DNA from: Bordetella parapertussis
GTDB taxonomy: Bacteria; Pseudomonadota; Gammaproteobacteria; Burkholderiales; Burkholderiaceae_C
Direction of reading: 5' to 3'
Assembly: GCA_945875935.1 (NCBI GenBank)
Contig: CAMCNE010000055.1
Span: 1 to 15,173 of the forward strand
DNA: 15,173 nt
This document shows, piece after piece, positions 1 to 8,000 of this stretch; positions within the stretch are counted from its first letter, which is position 1, and every line of letters starts with the position of its first letter. The notes below the pieces were generated by a model, which worked only from the letters and a program-made list of their open reading frames with translations, was not told the origin of the DNA and searched no databases. The translations under genes were made by a program, and so were the position numbers.

Positions 1-12
1 GACGCTCGCCGC

Positions 13-19
13 CTATACT
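13..19 (+). promoter_or_regulatory. -10 box of the SOS-controlled small ORF
   Basis: TATACT at 14-19, preceded by C, gives a predicted transcription start near 26, inside the LexA box. The -35 region would lie at or beyond the window edge and cannot be judged. The same CTATACT heptamer recurs upstream of pdxH and ctpA in this window. Confidence 0.55.
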
Positions 20-35
20 GTACAAATACACAGTA
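16..35. promoter_or_regulatory. LexA (SOS) operator
   Basis: The sequence reads TACTGT-N8-ACAGTA, a full match to the CTGT-N8-ACAG LexA box with symmetric TA flanks. The A/T-rich centre is also typical. It overlaps the -10 hexamer TATACT at 14-19, so bound LexA would block RNA polymerase. The site serves the 28-codon ORF that starts 12 bp downstream. Because it is symmetric and close to the window edge, it could also control a divergent gene to the left, which I cannot see. Confidence 0.85.
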
Positions 36-47
36 TCAGGAGCCAAC

Positions 48-134
48 ATGAACTTCGAGTACCGCCAGTGCTACCAGCCCCAGCCATCGCTTCGCTTGCC
101 CTCATGGATGCGTCGCCTGTGGGTCTGGCTCTGA
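48..134 (+). CDS. Putative SOS-induced microprotein (28 aa)
   Basis: I do not recognise this family. The ORF starts at ATG 48 behind AGGAG at 38-42 (5-nt spacing) and a LexA operator with a -10 box, so promoter, operator and ribosome-binding site are all in place for a gene this short. The product begins MNFEYRQCYQ, has a middle containing Pro and Gln, and ends in a basic, tryptophan-rich stretch (SWMRRLWVWL). Such a tail could associate with membranes. LexA-controlled peptides of this size are known, for example TisB of E. coli at 29 residues, but I see no sequence similarity to it. The alternative is that the ORF is only the leader of an SOS transcript. The short spacing to pdxH leaves room for read-through from the SOS promoter into that gene. 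Coding status is inferred from signals, not homology. Confidence 0.55.
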   Translation: MNFEYRQCYQPQPSLRLPSWMRRLWVWL

Positions 135-158
135 GAGCAAAGCCGCCGCACGTCTCAC

Positions 159-186
159 GCCTGATGCCTGACGCCTGACCCTTGAC
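159..186. repeat. Heptamer tandem repeat (about 4 copies)
   Basis: Four consecutive 7-mers read GCCTGAT, GCCTGAC, GCCTGAC and CCTTGAC. They lie between the small ORF and pdxH. No coding frame uses them. They may simply be slippage-generated noise. Confidence 0.6.
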
Positions 187-217
187 GCCGGCGACGGCTC
201 GCAGGGGTGGGTAGTTT

Positions 218-224
218 CTATACT
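218..224 (+). promoter_or_regulatory. Candidate pdxH -10 box
   Basis: CTATACT contains TATACT at 219-224. Standard spacing from a -10 hexamer places the transcription start at 231, which is the A of the pdxH ATG, so the mRNA could be leaderless. The expected -35 position (about 196-201) does not resemble TTGACA, so the promoter call rests on the -10 box and its position only. Confidence 0.4.
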
Positions 225-230
225 CGTCCG

Positions 231-866
231 ATGGAATCCATCGCCGATCTGCGCAAGAGCTACGAGCGCTCAGAGCTCGACGAATCGGCCTCGCTGGCCG
301 ACCCGCTCGCCCAATTCGAGCTGTGGCTGCAGCAGGCCATCACGGGCGAGATCCCCGAGCCCAATGCCATGACGCTGGCCACCGTGGGCGCCGACGGCCG
401 GCCGTCAACCCGCGTGGTGCTGATCAAGGGCTGCGATGCGCGCGGCATCGTCTGGTTCACCAATTACCAAAGCCGCAAGGGCCGCGAGCTGGCACACCAG
501 CCGTTTGCCGCGCTGCAGTTCCACTGGGTTGAGCTCGAACGCGTGGTGCGCATCGAAGGTCGCGTCGAGCCCATCGACGCGGCTGAATCCGACGCCTACT
601 TTCAATCGCGCCCGCTCGACTCGCGCATCGGCGCCTGGGCCTCGCCGCAGAGCGAGGTGATCTCCTCGCGCGGCGTGCTGGTGGCCAACGCGGCCAAGTT
701 CGGCGCGAAGTTCATGCTCAACCCGCCACGCCCGCCCCACTGGGGCGGCTACCGTCTGGTACCCGACCGCTGGGAGTTCTGGCAGGGCCGCAAATCGCGC
801 CTGCACGACCGGCTGCAGTACCGCTTGCAAGACGACATCTGGTCGCGCGAGCGGCTGGCGCCTTGA
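231..866 (+). CDS. pdxH: Pyridoxine/pyridoxamine 5'-phosphate oxidase PdxH
   Basis: This FMN enzyme (EC 1.4.3.5) oxidises PNP or PMP to pyridoxal 5'-phosphate, the last step of B6 synthesis and salvage, in the cytosol. The 211-residue product is close to the family length of about 218. The N-terminus (MESIADLRKSYERSEL...DPLAQFELWL) aligns with E. coli PdxH. FMN-binding strands are visible in TRVVLIKGCD and WFTNYQSRKGREL, and the C-terminal family signature appears as WEFWQGRKSRLHDR. I chose ATG 231 over the in-frame GTG at 207 because the family N-terminus begins at that Met and the upstream codons overlap the candidate -10 box. No Shine-Dalgarno is visible before 231. The gene converges on the TonB receptor with 15 bp between stops. 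Confidence 0.95.
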   Translation: MESIADLRKSYERSELDESASLADPLAQFELWLQQAITGEIPEPNAMTLATVGADGRPSTRVVLIKGCDARGIVWFTNYQSRKGRELAHQPFAALQFHWVELERVVRIEGRVEPIDAAESDAYFQSRPLDSRIGAWASPQSEVISSRGVLVANAAKFGAKFMLNPPRPPHWGGYRLVPDRWEFWQGRKSRLHDRLQYRLQDDIWSRERLAP

Positions 867-881
867 TCGTCAGGATCGCGC

Positions 882-2999
882 CTAGAAGGTGATTCGCATG
901 CCTGCCATCACCGCACGACCCGGCAGCGGAGACAAGCCCCGGATCGTCTGGATCGACGATGCGCTGTAAGCCAGTTCATTGCCCAGGTTTGTCACCTTGA
1001 CGAACCACAGAGCATCGGTCGGACCCAGGCTGAAGCGCTGCGAAACCGAGGCATTCACGATCGTGTAATCGTCGGTGGGTTGATCGGTATCGGGCACGCG
1101 GGCCTGGCGTGCCGAATAAATCGTCTCCAAACGCGCAGCCCAGGGACCATGCTCGGCATCAAGCCCCAGGTTCAAGCGCCACGGCGCGATCCGTGGCAGC
1201 GGCTCATCGGTGGTGCGGTTGGTGGCCCGCGTCCAATCGAACATCGCTGTGGCGTCTAGCGTTGCCACACGCTCGAGCAGCCGCTTGCGCGCCTCGATCT
1301 CGACGCCCTTCATGCGTGCCTTGACCTCATCGAACCGGTAAAGCGGAACGCTGTCAGGGGAGCCATCGGGCACGGGCTCGCCAGAGTCGTCCACTTGCTC
1401 GCCCGTTGCGTCGAGCGAGATGAAACGCGAAAACCGCGTCACAAAAAAGCCTGCGCGCACACGGTCGGTGGCGTTCTTCCACTCGATCGCCAGATCAATG
1501 TTGCCGCCGCGCTCTTTGGACAGCGAGGGATCGCCTTGCTCGTAGGTGCCCGTCGCCGCGTGCACGCCGTTCGCGTAGAGCTCGTAGAAAGTGGGGGCGC
1601 GTTCGGTCGAACTCAGCGCGACCGACAGTGACCAATCGCTCGCCAGCGGATAGACGTTGGACAGCGACAGGCTGCGAAGCGAAAAACTCCGATCCGAGGG
1701 TTCGCCGAATTTGGATTCGCCCGACCCGGCATCCCCATCGGAGTCGACTTGGGCCCACTCCAGGCGCACACCCGCTGACAGTGTTCCTCCAGGCCACTGG
1801 GTCTCTTCCAACGCAAAGAGTGCGGACTTGCGGGTGTGGGTGTCAGGCACAAAGGCCTCCTCACCCAGCGCAGAGAAGTTGAACTGCTCTTGCTGGAATC
1901 CAAAGACGCCCTTCACGGGCCCGATCGGTGCGTGTTCGAACTCGGCGCGAACGTCGTAACCCTTGCTCTTGAAGACCGTGCCGACCGCGCCGTCCCCCTC
2001 GATTTCCTTGTGTTGGTAGTCAGCGGCGTTGGCGTTCATGCGCACCGCACGCAGCACCCCCTCAAGCCCCCTGACTTCGCTGGCAAATCCGATGTGATCG
2101 CGCTGCATCTTGATGAGCACATCAGGCTCCGCGGTGACGCCATAGTCGTTTTCATAGGTGTCAACCGAAAGCCCGACACGCGTCGACCACTTCGCGGCTG
2201 CGAGCCCGGGCTCGTCGCTGCCGCCGGTGAACCACGAACCACCGATCGAGCCACCGCTGCTCTGGCTGGCGGAATTGCGCACATGAGAGCTGCGCTCGAG
2301 CGGCTGGCCGTCTTCTACCGGCGTGAAGCGCGGCACCCGCAGGTCGGATGTGTCACGCCCGAACACATCGGCATGCAACGCGAATGCCGAATTACCGGTC
2401 TCGAGCACGGCAGCTCCACCACGCTCCTGGGCCGCCCCGCCGAGCCGCACTTCGGCGACACCCGAGGTTCCAGACAATGGCGCACGAGGGATGCGGTTAT
2501 CGATCGCGTTGACGACACCGCCTACCGCACTGCCTCCATGAAGCAGCGCGCCAGGGCCGCGCAAAACCTCAACACGGTCGACGATGAGCGGGTCGATCGG
2601 TACCGCGTGGTCGTAACTCAGCGACGATGCATCGAGCGAGCCACCTGCGTTGCTGAGGATGCGCACCCGATCGCCGTCAAGCCCGCGAATGACCGGCCGG
2701 TTGGCGTTGGGGCCGAAGTAGCTCGATGACACGCCGGGCAGCCCGTCGAGCGTCTCGCCGAGCGAACTGCCGCGGCGCAGCGCCAGGGCGTCGCCCGACA
2801 GCACCGACACCGGTGCGGCAATCTTCTGGCTGCCCAGCGGGTTGCCCGTGATCACCACGGTGTCGAGGCTGCGTGGTGGCGGCGTGGCGGCAGGTGCGCC
2901 CGGCGGGGCGGTCTGAGCGTGAACAGCGGATGCGCTGACGAAAGCCAGAGCGATGGCCAGAGTCAGGGCGCTCGGTGGCAGGGAAATGAATCGATTCAT
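882..2999 (-). CDS. TonB-dependent outer-membrane receptor, ZnuD-like
   Basis: A 705-residue receptor for TonB-energised uptake across the outer membrane. A signal peptide (MNRFISLPPS...) precedes a VHA|Q cleavage site after residue 28. A TonB-box-like segment, DTVVITG, lies at about 46-52. The plug domain follows with RPVIRGLDGDRVRIL, YDHAVPIDPLIVDRVEVLRG and HGGSAVGGVVNAID. The beta barrel ends with MRITF, a terminal Phe as expected for outer-membrane insertion. The DHAxxxDPL plug segment and the end of the barrel (WFVKVTNLGNELAYS...GMRITF) resemble the ZnuD zinc-receptor branch, so zinc or another metal is the likely substrate. That is inferred from family resemblance. A longer frame opens upstream to 3107, but ATG 2999 begins the signal peptide. 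No Zur box was seen. The gene follows the His-rich protein on the same strand after a 180-bp spacer. Siderophore uptake remains possible. Confidence 0.9.
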   Translation of the reverse strand: MNRFISLPPSALTLAIALAFVSASAVHAQTAPPGAPAATPPPRSLDTVVITGNPLGSQKIAAPVSVLSGDALALRRGSSLGETLDGLPGVSSSYFGPNANRPVIRGLDGDRVRILSNAGGSLDASSLSYDHAVPIDPLIVDRVEVLRGPGALLHGGSAVGGVVNAIDNRIPRAPLSGTSGVAEVRLGGAAQERGGAAVLETGNSAFALHADVFGRDTSDLRVPRFTPVEDGQPLERSSHVRNSASQSSGGSIGGSWFTGGSDEPGLAAAKWSTRVGLSVDTYENDYGVTAEPDVLIKMQRDHIGFASEVRGLEGVLRAVRMNANAADYQHKEIEGDGAVGTVFKSKGYDVRAEFEHAPIGPVKGVFGFQQEQFNFSALGEEAFVPDTHTRKSALFALEETQWPGGTLSAGVRLEWAQVDSDGDAGSGESKFGEPSDRSFSLRSLSLSNVYPLASDWSLSVALSSTERAPTFYELYANGVHAATGTYEQGDPSLSKERGGNIDLAIEWKNATDRVRAGFFVTRFSRFISLDATGEQVDDSGEPVPDGSPDSVPLYRFDEVKARMKGVEIEARKRLLERVATLDATAMFDWTRATNRTTDEPLPRIAPWRLNLGLDAEHGPWAARLETIYSARQARVPDTDQPTDDYTIVNASVSQRFSLGPTDALWFVKVTNLGNELAYSASSIQTIRGLSPLPGRAVMAGMRITF

Positions 3000-3090
3000 G
3001 GTGTGGTGGGTCCAGGATCTGACGAACAACGCGGCGCACTGGCCATTCAAGGCTTCGTGAGCCGGCGGCTCGCCACAGGGCAAAGCGCGG

Positions 3091-3121
3091 CGATCAGCGC
3101 ACCGCATCGGCGCGCTGATCG
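3091..3121. promoter_or_regulatory. 10-bp-stem hairpin between the small secreted protein and the receptor
   Basis: CGATCAGCGC (3091-3100) and GCGCTGATCG (3112-3121) are perfect inverted repeats around an 11-nt loop. They lie in the non-coding spacer 92 nt upstream of the receptor start. No T-tract follows on either strand, so it is not a standard intrinsic terminator. It could be an mRNA-processing or stability element within the two-gene transcript, or a protein-binding site. Confidence 0.6.
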
Positions 3122-3178
3122 GTGGGCAACGGGGAAGAAGCGCGAAAACGCCGGCCGCACGGGCCGGGTTCGCCGCCG

Positions 3179-3571
3179 TCAGGCTCGCTCGGGTGGACCG
3201 CGCGCGAGGTAGCCCGCAGATTGGGCGGCGTGATGCCAGCCGATGTGCACCGCATCCAGGTTTTGCGGCGGCGCGAAGGCGATGGGAGCCGACGTCGCCG
3301 ATGCGAGCAAGTCGGCATGCATCAGCAAGTCCAGCAGCCGGCAGTCGTCCGAGTCACTGTCGTGCCCCGAGAACAGCGCTCGCAGGGTCTGCCCAAGATC
3401 AGGTTGCCCCGCCGCCTGCTCGACGCTGTGCGTCGGCAGATGGTTCGGATGCACATAGCTGTGCAACGAGCCCAACCACTGCATCAGCACGATGCAGCAC
3501 GCCAGCGCGATGGCCAAACCCATGCGCAACACGCAGACGTTGTGGGTACGGTGAGAAGGCACGGTGATCAT
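3179..3571 (-). CDS. Small His-rich exported protein next to a TonB receptor
   Basis: I cannot name this protein. It is about 130 residues with one N-terminal hydrophobic segment (MGLAIALACCIVLMQWLGSL, about residues 17-36) that reads as a signal peptide or anchor. The exported part carries many His and acidic residues: HSYVHPNHLPTHS, FSGHDSDSDDC, MHADLL and HIGWHHAAQ. These could bind a metal, and small exported proteins of this appearance often sit beside metal-type TonB receptors in Burkholderiales (recalled, not searched). Context supports a periplasmic accessory to the ZnuD-like receptor downstream. The start is uncertain: GTG 3613, ATG 3571 and ATG 3523 are in frame, and none has a clear Shine-Dalgarno. 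I took 3571 because it gives a short basic n-region before the hydrophobic segment. Confidence 0.7.
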   Translation of the reverse strand: MITVPSHRTHNVCVLRMGLAIALACCIVLMQWLGSLHSYVHPNHLPTHSVEQAAGQPDLGQTLRALFSGHDSDSDDCRLLDLLMHADLLASATSAPIAFAPPQNLDAVHIGWHHAAQSAGYLARGPPERA

Positions 3572-3700
3572 GAGCAAGATGGAGGATAGCAATCGGGCAT
3601 GGCCCCCCCACACACCACCGTAGACTGATCACCATCGACGCAGCCGCACCGGCACGGGCCAGGGTTGCCGTCGTGCTGCCAACTCACCGGTGAGAACCCC

Positions 3701-4498
3701 ATGACCCCGACCCCCTTCGAATCCATCCTGACCGCGGTGCACGGCGACGGCGAGCTCAAGACCGGCGTGATCACGTTGAACCGCCCCAAGGCGCTCAATG
3801 CGCTGAGCGATGCGCTGATGAATGAGCTGGGCGCAGCACTGCTGGCCTTTGACCGCGATGCCGGCATCGGCTGCATCGTGATCACCGGCAGCGAAAAAGC
3901 CTTTGCCGCAGGCGCCGATGTCGGCGGCATGGCCGAGCTCAGCCACATGGATGCCTTCAAGAGCGACTTCATCACCCGCAACTGGGAAACCATCCGCCAG
4001 GTGCGCAAGCCCGTGATCGCCGCAGTGGCCGGCTTTGCGCTGGGCGGCGGCTGCGAGCTGGCCATGATGTGCGACTTCATCATCGCCGCAGACACCGCCA
4101 AGTTCGGCCAGCCCGAGATCAAGCTGGGCATCATCCCCGGCGCCGGCGGCACGCAGCGGCTGCCGCGCGCGGTGGGCAAGGCCAAGGCGATGGACATGGT
4201 GCTCACCGCCCGCATGGTCGACGCCGCCGAGGCCGAGCGCGCCGGGCTGGTCTCGCGCGTGGTGGCCGCCGATCAGTTGATGGCCGAAACACTGGCCGCC
4301 GCAGCCACCATCTGCAGCCAAAGCGCGCCCAGCGTGATGATGGCCAAGGAGTGCATCAACCGCGCGTTTGAATCGGGCCTGTCGGATGGCGTGTCGTACG
4401 AGAGGCGCCTCTTCCACTCGCTGTTCGGCTCGCACGACCAGCGCGAGGGCATGGCCGCTTTCATGGCCAAGCGCAAGCCCGACTTCAACCAGAGCTGA
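3701..4498 (+). CDS. Enoyl-CoA hydratase (crotonase family)
   Basis: A 265-residue cytosolic enzyme predicted to hydrate 2-trans-enoyl-CoA to 3-hydroxyacyl-CoA (EC 4.2.1.17) in beta-oxidation or aromatic/amino-acid catabolism. Crotonase features appear in order: LNRPKALNAL (about 27-36), the oxyanion-hole loop AFAAGADVGGM (about 67-77), and IAAVAGFALGGGCELAMMCD with Glu119. FGQPEIKLGIIPGAGGTQRL follows with Glu139. Both catalytic glutamates of true hydratases are present, which argues against an isomerase or a non-hydratase crotonase. ATG 3701 is chosen over TTG 3665 because the family N-terminus starts there. A weak GGTGAG lies 7-12 nt upstream. The gene is divergent from the His-rich protein and convergent with msrA. 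It stands alone, so the pathway cannot be assigned; PaaF-like or general short-chain roles both fit. Confidence 0.9.
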   Translation: MTPTPFESILTAVHGDGELKTGVITLNRPKALNALSDALMNELGAALLAFDRDAGIGCIVITGSEKAFAAGADVGGMAELSHMDAFKSDFITRNWETIRQVRKPVIAAVAGFALGGGCELAMMCDFIIAADTAKFGQPEIKLGIIPGAGGTQRLPRAVGKAKAMDMVLTARMVDAAEAERAGLVSRVVAADQLMAETLAAAATICSQSAPSVMMAKECINRAFESGLSDGVSYERRLFHSLFGSHDQREGMAAFMAKRKPDFNQS

Positions 4499-4516
4499 CG
4501 CGCTGGCAACCGGGCT

Positions 4517-5044
4517 TCAGCGGTAGCGACTGGCGAAAGTCTTGCGGAACTTCTCGATCTTGGGCGCAGCCACCATCGCGCAGTAGCCCTGATGGGGGTT
4601 GTTGGCGTAGTAGTGCTGGTGGTAATCCTCGGCGCGCGAATAGTCGGCCAGCGGCAGCAGTTCGGTCACGAGCCGACCGCCCACCTTGGCGTTCACCTCG
4701 TCCATCACCTCGCGCGCCACGGCCTGCTGAGCAGCCTCGTGGAAATAGATGCCCGAGCGGTACTGCGTGCCCACGTCATTGCCCTGACGGTTGGGCGTGG
4801 TCGGGTCGTGGATCACGAAGAAGATCTCGAGCACCTCGCGCAGGCTGATGCGATCGGCATCAAAAGCCACGCGGATCACCTCGACGCAGCCGGTGGCCCC
4901 GCTGCACACCTGCTCGTAGGTGGGTTTCGCAACGCGGCCATTGCAATAACCCGACTCGACCGCGGTGACGCCATCGACGTGCTCGTACACCGCCTCGGTG
5001 CACCAGAAGCAGCCGCCGCCCAGCGTGATCATTTCAATGCTCAT
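4517..5044 (-). CDS. msrA: Peptide methionine-S-sulfoxide reductase MsrA
   Basis: MsrA (EC 1.8.4.11) reduces methionine-S-sulfoxide in proteins. The 175-residue product has the GCFWC motif with catalytic Cys12, the acid/base Glu54 (in TGCVEV), GNDVGTQYRSGIY, and the C-terminal GYC with a likely resolving Cys155. Six cysteines are present (12, 15, 34, 47, 53, 155). Cys53 takes the place of the usual His in TGHAE, and Cys34 replaces a small residue in the GYxGG/GYxNG turn. There is no signal peptide, so it is probably cytosolic. ATG 5044 is preceded by AAGAGGA at 5049-5055. It starts 16 nt after the stop of the DUF748 gene on the same strand, so co-transcription is likely. Confidence 0.95.
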   Translation of the reverse strand: MSIEMITLGGGCFWCTEAVYEHVDGVTAVESGYCNGRVAKPTYEQVCSGATGCVEVIRVAFDADRISLREVLEIFFVIHDPTTPNRQGNDVGTQYRSGIYFHEAAQQAVAREVMDEVNAKVGGRLVTELLPLADYSRAEDYHQHYYANNPHQGYCAMVAAPKIEKFRKTFASRYR

Positions 5045-5060
5045 GTCGTCCTCTTGGGAA

Positions 5061-8000
5061 TCAATCGTTTTTCAGAGCCAGCTCGGCGCCGGGCACCGAA
5101 TCGGTGAAGGGCTCATAGGCCGCGCGCGGCTTGGGCGCGCCGACGAACAGCCGCTCGCTCGGTAGGCCCTTGGCGACCAGCCCGTCACGCACCGCCAGAC
5201 CGCGCTGCAGCGCCAGCTCGCGCATCAGGTCGTCGCTGAACGGAATGACGGTCTTGAGCAAGGCCTCCATCTCGGGGCCAGGAATGTCCTTGGCCATGCC
5301 GACCAGGTTGCGCGGCTTGTCAGGAATGTCGGTCTGCTTGTAGACCGTCTTGAGCAAGCGCTCGCGCTCGGCCGCGCTGAACACCTCGGGGGCCGAAGCC
5401 GCACCGGCAGCCACTGCCGGCACCTGCCCGTCACGCGCGCGCTCCCGGGCTTTTTCCTTTTGCAGGCGGGACTCGAGGCTGGCCTTCAGGTAGTCGTCGT
5501 GCTCCTTGTCGGGATCGCACGAGCCGGTGACCGTCAGCTTGAGCGAAGGCTTGTCGGCGAGCGCCTTGGCCACCTTGTCCAGATCGGCCGCGCCGGCATC
5601 GGTCAGCAGCACGGAGCCGGGCTTGAACGTCACCTGGCTGAAGTCGGTCTCGTCGCTGCCAAACAGCAGCGAAAACGGCGCGGTCACGGCCTTGGTCAGC
5701 AAGTTGCCAATCACCTTGAGGATCAGGCTGCCCACGCTGAACTGCGGGTCATTGAGCGAGCCGCTGATCGGCAGGTTGATGTCGATGACGCCACGGCTGT
5801 CTTGCAGCAGCGACACCGCCAGCCGCACCGGCAGCGAGGTGGCATCGGGGCTGTCGACACGATCGCCAAAGGTCAGCTGATTGACGACGACCTTGTTCTT
5901 GGCCTGCAACTGGCCCTCGGGGGTGATCTGGTAGGCCAGGTCCATGCTGAGCTTGCCGCGCTCGATCACATAGCCGGCGTATTTGCCTGAATAAGGCGAC
6001 AAGGGCGCGAGTTCAAGGTCGGTCGCCCGGGCGCGGATGTCCATCGCCAGCGGCTTGGCGGTGGGGTTGAACTGGCCTGAAATTTCCAGCAAGGCGGTGC
6101 GCGCCGCACGCCCTTTCAGATCGATCACCGCCATGCCGCCACCGGTGGAGCTGAACGCGCCCAGCGTGCCGTTGAGCTCGCTCAGGTCGGCGCTGTAATT
6201 GGGGCGAACGAAGTGGTCGGTGAAATCGATGCGGCCGTTGACCAGCTTCGTGCTGCCCACGTTCAGCAGCAAAGGCTGCGGGCTGGGTGCATCGGCCGGG
6301 GCTGACGCTGAGGCCTGCGTTGGCGGCGCCGACGCTGCGGTCTGCATTGACGGCGCCGACGCTGCGGCTTCGGGCGCAGCCGCCGCCTGATCGACCGGCT
6401 GCACATCCTGCAGGTTCAGGCGGCCTTGCTCATTGAGGATCAGGCGCGAGAAGAAGTCGCTGAGCACGATCTCGGCGATGTCGACGCGCATGGGCTGGGC
6501 CGGCGCCATGGCGAACTTCAGGCCGTTGAACTTGAGCGCGTTCCAGCTGAGCAGGTCGTGGCTGTCGTCAAAACCTTGCGCCAGTTTGGCGTCGGCACGG
6601 GTGTGCACCAGCACATCGGCGATCAGCGCCTCACCGGCCACGGCCACGTCCAGCCCTGCAGGCAATTCACGCACCGACACATCGGCATTGAACCCCGCCT
6701 CGGCGCGCTCCAGGCTCACCGGCAGGCGGTCTTGCACATAAGGCACGAAGCCGTGCACGGGCAGTCGTTCGAGCCTCAACTTGCCCTTGAGCATCAGCGG
6801 CTGCAAACCGAGCTGCCCGCGCCAGTCCATGGCGCCGGCAGCCAGGGCGCCGGCTGCCGCCTTGATGGATTTGTCGGGCAGTTTGGCGGTCTCGTTGTGC
6901 GCCAGCCGCGCGCTGAACTGCACGCTGGCCGGTGAGACCGTGCGCGAACCCGCCAGCACCAGCTTTTGCACCCCAAGCTTCATGCCCCTCAGCACCAGCA
7001 GCACCGGCTCGGCCGCGTTGACATGCGCGTCATCCACACGCACCGATCCGTTGTCGAGCGCGAAGTCGCGCAACTCGATCTGCCAAGGCTGCTCGTCCTT
7101 GGCGGGCTTGGCAGCGCTTGCCGCAACCGGCTGCGCGGCGCCAGCTTGGCTCTTCATCCAGCGCTGCACATTCCACTGGCCTTCGCGATCGCGCGCCACC
7201 GCCACGGCGGGCTGGTCGAACTTCACGCTGCCGAGCAACACCTTGCGCGCCGTCGCATCGACCTCGAGCTCGCGCAGCGCGAACTGCTTGAGCGCCAGAG
7301 TGGGCAGCTTGCGCCCATCGCTCACACGCAAGTCATCAAGCACCACTTCGCCGCCCGACAGCAGCAACGACGCTTGAGCCGGCGCTGCGGGCTCGGCACC
7401 AGAAGCCGCACCGCTGGCGGCCACGGCCACCGCCGACGGCGCTCCGCCCGCAGCCCACTTCAGCTTGCCCCCAGCCGACAGGCGACCGCTCAACTTGGCG
7501 CTGACCACATCGGCGATGTAAGGCGCAAAGGCCTCGAGCGACAACTCGCTCAGCTTCAGATCCAGCGCGGCGGTCTGATCGCTGACCTGACCGTCCACGC
7601 CCAGTCGGGCCAGCGCGGGGCTGCCCGGGGTTTGCGTGGCCAGCGTGGCCTTCAGGCTCACCGGCAGCGTGGCGCCGGCGGCAAACGGATAGGCCAGCGG
7701 CCCGGCCTTGAAGTCCACCTGATCGAGCACCAGTGCAGCGGCCGGCTTCACGGCGGCGTCGTTCCACAGCACGCGCAAGCCGTTCACAGCAACAGAGTCG
7801 ACCGTCAGCTTCACGGCATCGCCAGCGGCTGCCGACGGTGCTGCGGGCGTGTCCTCAGCCGCGGCGTCGCCCTGAGCGCCATCGCCTGCCAACTGCGACA
7901 GATTCAGCCGACCGGCGGCATCGCGGTTCACATGCAGCGTCGCGCCATCAAGCTCAATGGCGCCGTAGGCAAGCAGCCGATCGAGCGGACGCACATCGCG

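Noticed and set aside
862..885. GATC-GTCAG-GATC as a terminator between pdxH and the receptor gene
   Set aside because: Only a 4-bp stem and no T-tract; too weak.
1836..2729. 297-codon + strand frame inside the TonB receptor gene
   Set aside because: Antisense shadow; the receptor frame has plug and barrel motifs throughout.
3000..3178. Cobalamin riboswitch or Zur box ahead of the TonB receptor
   Set aside because: I looked for a B12-box-like core and an AT-rich Zur palindrome here and at 3572-3700; neither is present.
4501..4522. CGCTG...CAGCG hairpin between the enoyl-CoA hydratase gene and msrA
   Set aside because: Five-bp stem with a 12-nt loop and no T-tract; expected by chance in GC-rich DNA.
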